Below are positions 46,076 through 57,920 of a stretch of 64,000 bases of DNA, piece by piece. The DNA lies in contig JAJEKV010000031.1 of the NCBI GenBank assembly GCA_021234155.1, positions 6,464,748 to 6,528,747 of the forward strand, read 5' to 3'. The notes below the pieces were generated by a model. That model was not told the DNA's origin. It saw nothing but the letters and a program-made list of their open reading frames with translations, and did not search any database. Position numbers and translations under genes: made by a program. This DNA comes from Isoetes taiwanensis. Lineage: Eukaryota > Streptophyta > Lycopodiopsida > Isoetales > Isoetaceae. Every line of letters starts with the position of its first letter. Position 1 is the first letter of the stretch.

Positions 46076-48614
46076 TTTTGAACTCTACCTCAGCGATTTA
46101 GTGGCCCCGGCGGGCCATTTGGCCACAAATTACAAGTTGGGGCAAAATGCGATGGCCGGCTTGAGTAGGATGCCTTACCTATGGACTACCTACAGATTCG
46201 CCATTTCGTGGCACTTTATTGCCTATTACGACATTAGAATGGCCAATTAGATATTTGTTAATTGGAGTGGTATCGACTTTGGAGCCAATTTAGTCCCAAG
46301 TGAAAACTAGATATGCTTATGGAATGACCATTTAGGCCACATGACCAAATCCTATAATACCTTAAGTTCGCCAAATATTAATTTATTAAGAGGCCCTCCC
46401 TCATAAATTTGTCATTCATGGGGGGCAACATTATTAGAAATTTTTATTCCTAAATATATCTACCAACTAAGAATAATCCCGCTCTTTTGGAAACTCAAAT
46501 GTAATTATTTTTCTGATAATGTTGACAAATATAAATCTTTATGTTCTTATAAAAAAAGGATTTATTCTAAACTCATTGCGGCATCCTCTGCAGGGACTGA
46601 GGGACAAGGCGGAGCTTTTGGGTCGATGTTGCCAAACACTTTTCAATCCTCTTTATGAAGATCCTAGCATCCGATTTTCGATTCTCCCTACCAGCAATTT
46701 GTGCATTATTGAAATATATAGGGTATGAATTCAAATTCATACAACATGTAACTTAAATACATTTATATATATACAAGTCTTTTAATCGATCCTACGGTGC
46801 ATGTTCTAGTGTGTGCATGTTCCAGTTTGTGCATGTTCTGGTTTTCTAAGAATGTATGAAAATTCTCCGTTTTAATGAGATTTCCTTATTCTAGGATTTT
46901 CTCTCAGCTTCTCTTACATTTTGTGAGATTCCTTTAGAATCTATGAAAATTTCCTTAGATTCGCTTAAATTCTCCACGATATTACGTAGATTTCCAAGTT
47001 GAAAGTTTTTAGTGGTTGTATGGCATAAGTTATATGGGGTATTTTGTGAAGTTGGCTACAAATTAGTAGGCCTACCTAGCTAGACTTCCTAAAGGATAAA
47101 AATTTGTAATGGCTGTGTAATTATAAGGTAAATGAAGTGTTTAGCATGAAAGATTTGGTAATCTTTTTTAAAGGGCAACATATTCTTATTGGTGCTAGTG
47201 CTTAACATTAGGTGTGGAAGTTTCTCACGACATTGTTCATTATGGATTTTCCACAACTGAACGTTGTAGTTTTTGCACTTTGTCCTTAATAAGTGATGCA
47301 CCTCAAAATGCATTTGTATTTAGCCTTAGATTGTCTTTGCAAGTTTTTATATCGACATTTGATGTCTAAGGCATTTTGGATCCATGCGACCAAGTTTTAC
47401 TAAGAGCATTCTTATTGTGGCCTATGCCTATTCCATCAATGAGCGTTTGCGTGAAAAAAAACGCTCATTGATGGAAGTTTTATCAAGGGTATTCTTATTG
47501 TGGCCTATGCCCATTTCCATCAATGAGCGTTTGCGCCTATTCCAGCCTTATATTGTCTTTGCAAGTTCTTTATAGTAGTATCTGATGTCTAAGACATTTT
47601 GCATCCATGAGGATCCAAGTTTTATCAAGGTAAAGGGGGGAAGACGCAAACACAAGCATAATGTTTTTACAACAAGTCTGCTTCAATATAAGAGCAATTT
47701 TAGCCAAATCAATAACCGAGGCCATGCGCTGCTAGATTTCTAAGTCTATATTAAAGCATCAGGTAAGAATTCCTCCGGAGCAGATTTTAGGGTGCATTAG
47801 ACACATGCAAACAGTTTTGTTTGATTCCGGTGAAATCGGCCATGTACAGATGTGTATGCCGCCATTTCAAGGATTTGGCCAGAGCACAACAGGCAAGCCC
47901 ATCATAAATCAATGTAGAGCCTGTTTGCAGCATGAAAAGGCCAATATGTAGAAGCTCCGTGAATGGATTTGTGGCCTTCCTAGCAACTATTTTCCAACAA
48001 ATCTGGAAAGCTCTGTTGTTTTGGATTCTCGTAGAGTTAACTTAAGAGCAAATGGTTTAGCATGCATATCCATGGAAATGATAAATTCTCTCACATTACA
48101 TTTCACTTTTCTTCCCCATGACAAAATCAATATCTACACAATTGATATGTACACAACATTTGTTAATAGTCTTCTTCTAAATATAGTTGATGCTGCTCGG
48201 TATATGCCATTCAATATTTGTATTAATCTCATCATCATGTTCTAGAAGAATTTAACTTCATGATTTACGTCGTGTTCGTATCCAAAGCTGCCTATACTTC
48301 CTTGCAATAGTATATTTGGCATTTTATTTAGAGTGGACAACCCCTGCCAATAGTTTAACACCATATTTACGCTCCATAAACTATTTACGTCACCTAGTAA
48401 TTTCTTTCCCGAATTTGTAAGTAAATGTTTTCATTGAGCTTGTATGGATCTGATGTATTACATAATTTTTTCAATATCCTTTTTTTTTTACATTAAGTGC
48501 GGGATACCTAGTCTTGGAATGCCCTCGGTGCTCTTCATGGGCTTCACTACATCTTCCCAATAGCAGGTCAACTTTCTACAGGACCTATTGCAGAATTCAC
48601 TTTCAAGGAGCTAA
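46076..48614. other. Intergenic between hAT block and PPR relic
   Basis: No gene was recognised apart from the duplicated and hairpin segment at 47320-47640. 46790-46990 is a TTCT/AAAT-rich low-complexity tract. Confidence 0.35.
47320..47640. repeat. Tandem duplications with a perfect hairpin
   Basis: The phrases 'attgtctttgcaagtt', 'tgatgtctaag.cattttg', 'atccatg', 'ccaagttttac' and 'ttcttattgtggcctatgcc', 'ccatcaatgagcgtttgcg' recur two to three times. At 47432-47446 and 47461-47475 the 15-base arms 'tccatcaatgagcgt' and 'acgctcattgatgga' form a perfect stem with an A-rich loop. Confidence 0.8.
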
Positions 48615-50200
48615 GTTTTTTGTCTGGAACTCTGCAGTGGCGTGGATGTTTGACATAACCACATAGGCTGCACTACAATCAAAATCTAAATAGAGAAGTT
48701 TCTTGAAAGAAAGATTGGCCAGCTCCAGATTGTCATGCATCCTGCACGCATCTAGTAGAGTTAACTACAGACAAATATCAAGCAGCATGCCAGCTTCTCT
48801 AAGCAGGTTTTCGGCTTCTTCGAGGCAAGCTGCCCGGCCCAGAATATCAATCACACATGTAAAATGAAATACATCTGGCTCTACAACATGAAAGTATCTC
48901 ATTGCATTAAAATACCAAAGACCCTCATCCACAAGGCCTGCCCGACCAAATGTAGAAAGAATACCACTGAATACCATATGTCGCGGTTGAACTCCGCTGT
49001 TTTGCATATCGTGGTAGTATTGTACAGCCATCTCAAGATCTCCAAGCTGGACATATCCTGTAATCATTACACCCCATAAGACTTCATCATAGGTTGACAT
49101 TGTTCTAAAAAGGTTAGATGCATCAAGCATGTTGCCACATTTAGTATATATTCCTAGAAGGGAACCTAGTAAAATAGCATCAAATTGGAATCCACCCTGA
49201 GCACATGCACGATGAATCATCCTGCTATACTCAATAGCACCTATTGTCCCACAAGCTTTCAAAATGCTTGAGGATATAACTTTGTCAGGGTGCATGCCCT
49301 TGCGTTGCATATTTTCATAGCATCTCAAAGAAAGGACACTTTCACCATGCTATGTATAGCCTGCAATCATAGTGCCCATGCTAGAATATCTGGATTGCAC
49401 AATCCATCAAAGACTCTGAGGGCCTCCTCCAAGTTACCACACTTGGCATACATATCAACGAGAGTGTTCCCCACAACAGTGTCGTGTGGTAACCCATTTT
49501 CAATTATTTGTTCATGGATCTGCTTTCCCTGCTCTACAGCAGCTATATTGCCGCAGGCTTTGAAAATGCTTGAAAATATAATTTTGTTTGGCTTTATGCT
49601 TTCCAGCTCCATATTTTTATAATGCTCTACGGCAAGAGATCTTTTGGCATGCTGAACGTATCCTGAAATTAATGCACCCCATGTTACTATGTTCCGATTT
49701 GGCATCATGTTGGAAACTTACTGTGCCTCCTCCAAGTTCCCAAGGTTGGCATACATGTTAACAAAGGTATTGCCTGTAATAGTATCCAATTTGTAATCAC
49801 CATCAATCATCTGCTCATGGATGCACCTACCATGTCCTATGGCATCTAAGCTGCCGCAAATTCTCAAGACGCTGCACAGGATGACTTGGTATGGCTTCAA
49901 CCCTTCTTCTTGCATGTTTCTCAAGTATTGCAATGCAACATGCCCTTCACCATACTGAGAAAATCCAGCAATCATTGAACCCCAAGTCACCAAATCTCGA
50001 CTTGGCAATGTGTGAAAGATTATGAGTGCCTCCTCCAAGCTCCAGCATTTTATATAAGTATCCAAAAGAACATTTCCTACAAGAATGTTAAATTGAAGTG
50101 CAAACCCAAAGATTTGTTCATGAATGTACCTCCCCTGCTCAAGACTTCCTGCATTGACACATGCTTTCAATTTTGGATGGGCCTCCTCTGCATCAAGCAC
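48615..50200 (-). pseudogene. PLS-type pentatricopeptide repeat protein, pseudogene
   Basis: At least seven PPR units in the order typical of PCMP/PLS proteins: HPKLKACVNAGSLEQGRYIH, VGNVLLDTYIKC, SLEEA, RDLVTWGSMIAGFSQYGEG, then VGNTLVDMYAKCGNLEEALR, and so on. Lesions: an in-frame TAA after LEEAQ (49718-49720), a one-base loss after DILAW (about 49375), and a TAG in GYT*HGES. The frame ends at 48765, but the E motif (DNLELANLSFKKLLYLDFD, SAAYVVMSNIH) continues in another frame to about 48615. No DYW domain was seen. The first codon of the open frame is not ATG; a splice-acceptor-like TTGATGCAG lies at about 50193-50185, so upstream exons or the 5' end are lost. Functional relatives bind organellar RNA for editing or processing. 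Confidence 0.85.
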
Positions 50201-51312
50201 AATTTAAGAAGAAAAATTAGCCTTGAGAATCAAACAGGGCAGAAAAATTGCCTGCACTTGCTCCGATCCCATATGCCTATTCCCTTCTCTGCTTCGTTCT
50301 CTCTGTTTGCTAAATCGGCTGATTTGGTGCGGACGGTCTAAACTGGAGCACTATCATATGCCATAAGAACTGAAAATCAAAGGATGGCCTTAGAATAAGG
50401 TCCATTTTGAGAACAGACCGCCGGATGATTTCGTTTTTCTCAAAGGAAGGCAGAAAGCAAAGCCCAAAGAATCCAGAAGAGTCGATTTGACCTATCTCCA
50501 TCTATGGCAGGCAACCAGTCTACGGTCCAATACCAGGCTATACATATCCGAGAAGATAGATCCTGTGCCTCCTATTGCAAAAGTCGGAAGCCCATACCCT
50601 GGTATTTGCCCTCCTATTGCAGAAATGGAAAGCCCTGTTAGAACCCTAGCTGCCGAAACCAGTGGTTGTGCTGCTGCTGAAATCACAGATGCATAGTCCC
50701 AATTTCTATCTCAAGTACCTGTATTGCTCCTGAATCCGCTGTAATGGATGTCGAAACTACCCCACAACTCGAATCCCCTGCAACAGACGTCGGAACCGCC
50801 CCACAACCCGACTGAGGTGCTTCTGGTTCGTCGGATGAAGCCGAATCTGACCCCAGGCTATTATAAGATGAAACCACCACATAGCAATCCAAGCTGCCAA
50901 AGGACGTTCTGCTCAGCCGGAATTGCACGCCCCCATCACCAACAGCATCTCCAGAGTCGAAAACAGGGAAAATAGTGCGAAATATGACCCACAGATACTC
51001 GATGCGTGCAAACAACCCGATCCATCACAGCCGTCTAATATGCCACGTGGCAATTTGGAAGGCCGAGATGGCCCCAATTATCAGCGGTCAGGCAGCCCCG
51101 TATGAGAATATATATAAGACAGATAGGGTAGCGACTTCTTTATGTTTGGGCAACTAGCTCTATATTTAATAAGAATCTAGCTAAAAATCGCCATTTGAGC
51201 TACACATTATTAGGAAAAAAATAGGAAAAATGGTCAGTTCATGCTACACTTTTGGGGGCATATTTTACAAGGAATGGCCAATTCATTATACTTATACAAA
51301 ATTATAGGTTCC
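50201..51312. other. Pro/Ser-rich frame and possible promoter-like motifs, unassigned
   Basis: The + strand around 50530-50690 encodes a repeat PPIAKVGSPYPGI/PPIAEMESP, and 50700-50870 a Pro/Glu/Ser-rich stretch with stops. No family was recognised. 'ccacgtgg' (G-box, about 51041) and 'tatatataag' (about 51106) lie in tandem on the + strand but lead to no visible gene. 51180-51290 contains 'tcgccattt' words also found near the hAT terminus. Confidence 0.3.
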
Positions 51313-52032
51313 TTAAAATTTTCCCTGCTCTACCTTCAAAGCTTTATTGATATAATTGGCGAACTCCCAGCCAGCTGAAATACTCCAATGATAAATGGAA
51401 CATAAGGGGACTTTTTGGGCAAGTAAAAAAGAACACAACTTTGGATAATCCTTCATAGGCTTCCCATTCTTAAGCAAGTGAAAAACTGATCGCATTTGAA
51501 TTACCTTGGCATCAAAGTTCAATCTATCCTGCCTGGAAAATAACATATGCAGGGGAGTAAGTTCACTCTACTTTTGCTCAATCTTTAACAAATTATCTTT
51601 ATACTCTTCCACATTTTTTTTGTGCTTATTATCAGGAACCCATTCAATGACATCTTGCTGCTCACCATTTTCATCTCGTATCATGAACCTCTTCTTGCCA
51701 TGGTGTTTCATAATGCCATCGTACTTGCATTGGATAAGGACATCTCTACTACGTGCCAAAGAGCAGACCTTACACCTGACCCACTCTCCTCCATCTACAA
51801 TGGCTTGCTCAATATAAGGAAATTCTGTTACTCACTCTTGTCTAAAAGAACGACCAATAGCATATGCATTTCTCCTTTTCTTCCATAAGCCCCTAGAAGA
51901 AAGGAGAGGCGCATCATTTCAACTGTCCAAGCAACCATTCTTATCATTGCTTAAAGGTGTTATGTTACTGCATTTGGGATCTGCATCCTTTGACACATTA
52001 GAATAGCCAATTATACTTTTTTGTCGTGACAT
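51313..52032 (-). pseudogene. hAT transposase, N-terminal part with zinc finger
   Basis: One frame of 240 codons from the ATG at 52032 (MSRQKSIIGYSNVSKDADPK) to a TAA at 51315-51313, interrupted by three in-frame stops (TGA, TGA, TAG). The middle reads EWVRCKVCSLARSRDVLIQC then KYDGIMKHHGKK, a C-x2-C...C...H-type finger of BED/TTF style. It is followed by RQDRLNFDAKVIQMRSVFHL. This is the N-terminus expected for the ZNF862-like hAT transposase whose remaining part lies at 46075-44335. An acceptor-like 'tttttgtgtgcag' occurs just upstream (about 52073-52061), suggesting a 5' intron. Confidence 0.7.
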
Positions 52033-52404
52033 TTCTGCTTGCTGAATTCACATAGTCCTGCACACAAAAATAAAGCCGGTATGAGAAGTAAGAAAGTTAT
52101 CATTGCAAAAAAACACTCAAATACAAATAGTTCTCCTTTAAGTCAAAGTTACTCCAACAAGTCCCTAACAAATCTTTACAAATCTTGACCACATCATTCT
52201 GGATGCCATACGAAGTCTAAGTCTAAAAAACTTTGATATTCAACAATAAGGTAACATGAACATAGCAGACATCTGAGTATCTTGGTTTCCAAAAGTTATT
52301 CTTGAAGGATTGTGGGCATAGATGCTTGGTAGTGCAAGCTGCATAGAAAGGAAAGGTTTCCACTAGTGCACTCTCAACCTTTAGAACTTCTATGATAACT
52401 ACCC

Positions 52405-52900
52405 TCAAAAACTTCTGGCTCTATAACTTCTGGCAGAAACTAGAATGACAAGTGCAAGGAACTGGACACATTTATAGCAAAGATTTGATGATATCCTTGA
52501 AGATTTCAGTTCAGGTAACACAGTAACAAGAGAATCCATAAAAAATTCACACAAAATCGTCAAGCAAAATGTTTCTTTACCTGAAATAATCCATTTAAAG
52601 CAAGTGCACTGATTAGGATATGATGTTCTGAGTTGCCTGTAAAGATAAATAGAGTGCAAGCCATGAATAACGCGTGCTTTGATAAATAGGTAAAAGCTTT
52701 TGTATGAAAGCTTACCGATTCCTGTTATTAGATCCCGATTTACATACAATCGAAAGACTTCAAGCTTATACTCTACAAGACCTAGATAACAATTCGTACA
52801 TCTTAGGGACGAATGAAGTAGAAAGATATGGCTATTTTGTATTCTAACGGCATGCACATCCATTGTCATTGAAGGCGAATCGGCTCACCCACCTCGACTG
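52405..52900 (-). other. Two exon-like segments inside the hAT terminal region
   Basis: On the minus strand about 52890-52717 reads MDVHAVRIQNSHIFLL, LRCTNCYLGLVEYKLEVFRL and YVNRDLITGI up to a GTAAGC donor. A second segment (52635-52581) is bounded by TTTACAG and GTAAAG and continues in phase as NSEHHILISALALNGLFQ. The CxxC plus helix pattern looks protein-like, but I do not recognise the family. Position between the hAT terminus (53068) and the transposase ATG (52032) suggests either a captured host fragment or the remains of a gene into which hAT sequence inserted. Confidence 0.4.
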
Positions 52901-52909
52901 TTACAATTT

Positions 52910-53068
52910 TTGAATGGCAAAATGTCGACAAATTTTCAAGTGGCAAAATTTCGGGTTGTCGATTTTTTTTTCCCCAACAATGGTCCTCTATAACATTTCG
53001 CCATTTTTTTCAATCAAGGCCCTAAAATTTCGCCATTTGGCAATTAATCGCCACTCTTTGACACCCTG
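52910..53068 (-). repeat. hAT terminal inverted repeat and subterminal repeats
   Basis: On the minus strand the element begins CAGGGTGTCAAAGAGTGGCG, the usual CAGGG-type hAT end. Inside it, the word 'aaatggcga' and its complement 'tcgccattt' recur about five times between 52910 and 53068, as expected for subterminal transposase binding sites. The opposite end was not found. Confidence 0.65.
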
Positions 53069-55066
53069 CTTATTATACAACCTTGTGTTGAAGTGGATTT
53101 TTAACAAGGAGCTATAAAGATCCTTCAATGATATCATTGTACAAAGATAGATTAGTTTTCTTCCTCAAGGAATGGGAGAAACAAGCTTGACATGGAACAC
53201 AATACTCAAGGCTTTGAGACAATAAAATAATGGCTTGAATATGAACTTCCATGAAAGGAAAATATTTAATCTGATTGAAATTGTAGTAATACAGAAGTTG
53301 CCTTCAGTTGGAGGATGAAACAGATTGTATTAGAGCTCCAATCCCAAAAGTTTTGGATGGGCTGATGAAATGTTAAAGAGTCCTAGGGCTTCAAATGTTG
53401 AATGCCATCAAGAATAGGAGGAAACTTGCAATACTTTCCAAGATCATGGGATGAGAATCATTTTTGGCCATCGACAAGCTGAAGGAAATGAAAAAACATA
53501 AGGGAAGGCTAAGTAAATGAGCAGGCATCAACAGAGATCAACAAGTGCAAATGTTCGATTAATAAATGATGGATCAACAAATGCGCTTTGCTGACCTTCC
53601 ACATAAAGATAAATAGATTGCAGAATCTGTAGAGCTTTAGAGTGGATGATTACATAATTCTGCACCACGATTTGCAGAAATAACAATCTTAGTTTCCTAT
53701 GCAACTACAAATCTTGTATATATCTGAACCTGAAAACAAATTATGGAATGGCATTGTCCAAAACTGACGGAAAGATGCTTTCGTTTAAAGCAACAAATGA
53801 ATCTGTCGAAATCTATCGAGCTTGAGAAGTGTTGCCAAAATTGCTTTGCTAAAGCTCTGCCAGAATCTCTAAACTTTGAGAAGCGATGCCAAAACTACTT
53901 GATCTAACTCACACAACTCATGAAGTTTTGGCCACTCCTTGCCCTAGTTTGGCTCCACGAGTCTCTTTCTGAAACCTAAAGTTCATATGCAACCTAAACT
54001 TAAACCTAAAGTTCATATGCACGATGGTTGAATGTCCCTTTTTTTTGTGTATATGCAAGCTGCTTATTAGCATATCTTACAAACTTGTTAAATATATTGT
54101 CCCCGGTGGTTATGCTTGGAGCATGAGTAACCCCAAAATTAATTCAGGTTGATTGTTACCCACATAGGTAGAATGGCCATTGGATGCTATTATACTCACT
54201 GTATCTAACCTGCTCATGTCTCAAGTCTAGTCAGCTTTAGATGTTCCAGCTTTGCTCAGCTTTAATTGGTGGAGGTGGACCTAGGAAGGATTTAAAGTAA
54301 GACCATCGCCAATGTATGGACATAATCTAATGGTCTTCATTGCGTGCAATGGTGACTTTTTGTCTGATACTTCAGATCACCAGGTATTGCAAAAAGTTTT
54401 TCACATTCAAGTTAAAAAATCTTTGTGAGTTATGGATACAAGGGTTCTGGATGCAAGATTTTTCGTTTGCTGCAAAGGAAATAACCATCTATATCCTTTG
54501 TCCTTATATGTTCTACTGGTCCAGAAATATTAATTTTTGTTATTCTTCACTCTCATACCATTCTGGATATAAAAACATGGGGTCTGCTTGGCAGTTGCCC
54601 TTATGTTTTCCTTCATAGGTCCCCTTATGCCCTAATATAAGATGACCCGAACTGTTTGCCTTCAAGCATATGCAGTCTAATTGCATGATGTACATAGCAT
54701 AATGGTTATCCTCTACCATTTTTATTGTTGTAAACAGCACTTGGTCTTTTAGTCATGCATTAGCACTTTAATGTCTCATGTGGAATGTCAGTATTCATGT
54801 TTACTGAAATATCGGCTCTAATGTTAGAACAAGGATGTTTATCCGGGGTTATTTTACACCCTTTAATGTCTGATTTGTATCTAAACCAGATTTCTTGAAA
54901 GGTTTAGTGGCATTATGATCATGGTTATGTCTGCAAATAGGTTGAGTTGGCTCTTTATCATTGCACAAAATAGTTGCATTTTCTTTCTCTATGATCATTT
55001 AATCTTTTGGGCAAAAGGTCTACATTAAGTAATCGGCGAGAAGCCTAAGGTACCTTTTGGCCCTTG
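53069..55066. other. Intergenic, no gene recognised
   Basis: A/T-rich sequence. A short tandem repeat 'aaacctaaagttcatatgca' lies at about 53968-54021. Open frames at 54340-54618 and 54740-54540 show no motif. Confidence 0.4.
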
Positions 55067-55686
55067 TGTTAGAAATATTCATGCCAAATCTATTTTATGA
55101 AGCTATCAACATTACTATATGCTAGGGCTATCAAATTGGCTAAGGTTGAATCATTAGATAAGACCTAGGTTATATGATTTATGACCTAGGTTATATGGTG
55201 CTTACATGGTGCAAATGTTAAAGGCATTGAGGCACCGAATTTTTAACATATAAAATTAGCATGTTGACCTTAGCTTATCGAAGAAAAAGCTGGCATAATA
55301 GAATCATGCCAACTACGACTCAGAATCCGTTCGGTCTGGCTCAACCGATGGATCATTGTGCATATATTCAGTAAATAATACAGATCCGGTACCTGGGTAT
55401 ACTGGATCACAATTAATCTAAGCAGAAATCATCTTGTAAGCTCAGTTAATTCCGGTCAGCAGGTGAACAGTGTTTTGGTCAATACGTTATGAACAGTAGA
55501 ATTTTATCAATGGTTTATTTGGTTAATGCTAATAGCTTAAATAATCATCATTGCATTGTGACAAAGGAAATAATATGAGCTATAGCAAATGTATAAGATC
55601 AAGTTGAATAATGCATAATTTGATATTGCATGATTGAGTTCAGGATTATTGAGATTGACTAATATTGTAAACATACATTGCTTTCA
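55067..55686 (+). repeat. Copia 5' LTR
   Basis: 620 bp, starting TGTTAG and ending TTTCA. An internal 18-bp direct repeat 'gacctaggttatatg' occurs at about 55162 and 55184. Confidence 0.95.
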
Positions 55687-55688
55687 TC

Positions 55689-55700
55689 TGGTATCAAAGC
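55689..55700 (+). promoter_or_regulatory. Copia primer binding site
   Basis: TGGTATCAAAGC, two bases after the 5' LTR. It matches the initiator Met-tRNA 3' end except one position. Confidence 0.85.
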
Positions 55701-55708
55701 AGGAAATA

Positions 55709-56700
55709 ATGGCAAGCAGACTACGAGCATCATTGCTAAGTGCAATTGAGGTTTATAAAGGAGGTGCAGGTTTTTAATTGTGGAAAGAAAAGGTTGAAGA
55801 AGTCTTGAAGGTTGAAGGGTTATGGGATTTTGTTGAAGACCAAGCTCAAACCGTGGAAGTACCTAACAGAGGGAGAACTTATGCAACTGTTGCTGCATCA
55901 AGTTCAAACACTAGTCCTATAACTAGAGAAGGAAGTGTGAATGGAAGAGCTTGGGGATCTAGCTCGTTAGAGGTAAGGAGTCCAGTTTTGGAGCTTGCTG
56001 AAGATGAGGGGCATGTCTCCTAAGGAGATGTGGACCTACATGTTGCAGACTTATCAAGTCAAAACCTCTTCTCAGCTGGATGTCTTGGACAAGGAGCTCA
56101 GAGATTTGAGGTTTACTGATAAGGATGATGTGAAAGATGTTTTTGAAAAGATTGACAATATTATTGCAGATATGGAAGCAGCTGGAGTTCCCATGTCAAA
56201 AGGAGTTTCAAATAAATTTCATTGCAAAGGTATTTTCAAAGCATAAACAGCTTGCTACCTTAGTTAGAAACATAGCTAAGAGTAGAGAGGAGGTTGAGAA
56301 AATGATAAAAACAGAGTTAGAACAACATGACGTACTTAATGATGACGAAGAACAAAATGAAATATTATTTGCCTCAAGTGGTAAAGACAAAATTGGTCCA
56401 TGCTTTAATTGTGATGCCTATGGGCATCTTAAAGCAAATTGTCCAAAATTAAACAAGAGGAACAAATGTTTCATTTGCCAAGGCTTTGGCCATATGGCAA
56501 ATAATTGTCCCAGTCCTAGGGACAATAAAAGTAGCTTCAAAACTAATGCTGGCAGGGGGAAGAATTTTAATGGCAAAGGAGGAACTCGAGGTGGCAGAAA
56601 CTATAACACAAAAGGAAGAGGGAAATCTGCAACAGTAAATTTGGTTGTTGAAAAAACAGAGGAAGAAGAGGAAATCGAAGATGAAGATGCTGAGGTAAAA
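55709..56700 (+). pseudogene. Copia gag with two CCHC knuckles
   Basis: It starts MASRLRASLLSAIEVYKGGA at 55709, followed by an in-frame TAA at 55772-55774 before LWKEKVEEVLKVEGLWDF, the usual gag N-terminal motif. The UBN2-like middle (MWTYMLQTYQVKTSSQLDVL, 56029 onward) shifts frame near 56215. Two zinc knuckles follow: CFNCDAYGHLKANC (about 56401) and CFICQGFGHMANNC (about 56467), with a Gly/Arg-rich stretch after. Gag packages the element RNA; two knuckles are more than the single one typical of many plant Copia gags. Confidence 0.85.
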
Positions 56701-56729
56701 TATCCTAAAGCATTATCTGCTAGTTATGA

Positions 56730-57818
56730 TTCAAAACTAAAGAATGATGATCTTTATGTGTTAGATAGTGGAGCTGAGAGAAGCGTGATCAAGTCACTCA
56801 CTAAGTTAAAAGGAAAAACCTGCAAGAACTCTAGTTTTGTGCAAATGGGAGATGGAAATTTGCAGAAAGTTGAGCATGCTGGCCTATTAGAATTATTTGA
56901 TTTAGAAGGAAAACCAGTGATTCTAGAAAATGTATTGGTAAAGAATTTGATTTCAGTCACTCAATTAGTGGATCTTGGATATCAAGTACACTTTGAGAAG
57001 CATTATGATGGAAAATGAAATTAAATTCTTGGCCAAACGTGTGGGAAAGCTTTATGGTTTCAGAAATAATGATTTGAACACTATAAATGCAATAACAATA
57101 CCAAGTTTGAGGCTATGGCATGAGAGATTAGGCCACACTCATATAAACAATTTAAAGTATATGTTAAAGAAGAAGAAATTTTAACGTCACGCCACAAATC
57201 AATGCAACAGATGATGAAGATGAAACCTTTGTATGTGCTGGATGTTTGAAGGGAAAACATTGTAGGCTGCCATTTTTAAGGAAAGGAAAGAGAGCAAAAG
57301 AAATAAATGAATTGGTGCACAGTGATTTGTGTGGATCTTTAAACATCAGGAGTATCCATGGAAAAACATACTTTATTACTTATACTGATGACTTTTCCAG
57401 GAAAACAAAGTGTTATACCTTGAAGCACAAAGATCATGCTTTTGAAGCTTTCAAAGCTTATCAAGCTGAGGTCGAAAGGCAAACAGATAAGAAGCTTAAA
57501 TGTCTTAGGACTGATAGGGGAGGAGAGTTTGTTTCTGGGAAATTCAATGATTATTGTTTTGCAAATGGAATAAGAAGGCAGCTTACTTGTGCACATACTC
57601 CTCAGCAAAATGGTGTCTCAGAAAGGAAAAATAGGTCTATTCTTAACTCTGTTAGATCAATGTTGAAGCACACAGGTTTGCCAAATTTCCTATGGGAGGA
57701 GGCAGTCCAAACAGCTACGGAGATTCAAAATAAACTACTTTCAAGAAGTACAAATGGGAAGGCACCTGATGAATTATGGTATGGTTCAAAACCTAACTTT
57801 GAAAATGGAGAATTGTAA
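56730..57818 (+). pseudogene. Copia protease and integrase
   Basis: Protease active site LYVLDSGAERSVI at about 56752, with DSG in place of the common DSGA/DTGA variants. A frame change occurs near 57016. The GAG-pre-integrase block LRLWHERLGHTHINNLKYML (about 57109) and CAGCLKGKHC (about 57235) give the HHCC finger. The integrase core shows VHSDLCGSL (first Asp, about 57315), YTDDFSRK (second Asp region) and HTPQQNGVSERKNRS (Glu, about 57594). The coding sequence stops after KPNFENG at about 57815, where the reverse transcriptase should begin. Confidence 0.88.
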
Positions 57819-57920
57819 GCCAGGTGATTCCCCTTTAGTCCCTGGACATAAGTTATCAGCAAATATGTCACCAAAGACAGAGGAAGAAATTGCAGAAATG
57901 GAAAATAGACCATATAGAAT
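57819..57920 (+). pseudogene. Copia reverse transcriptase tail (rest deleted)
   Basis: ENCKPGDSPLVPG and SPKTEEEIAEMENRPY (in a shifted frame) are the end of the RT/connection region just before RNase H. Fingers, palm with the YVDD box, and thumb are absent. The deletion of roughly 1 to 1.5 kb is inferred from family length. Confidence 0.75.

Noticed and set aside
47320-47640. CRISPR-like repeat array
   Set aside because: Only two or three unequal copies with no regular spacers; plant nuclear context.
51041-51115. G-box plus TATA as a promoter
   Set aside because: No coding sequence follows on the + strand, and the distance to the PPR relic is large with the wrong orientation for the TATA.
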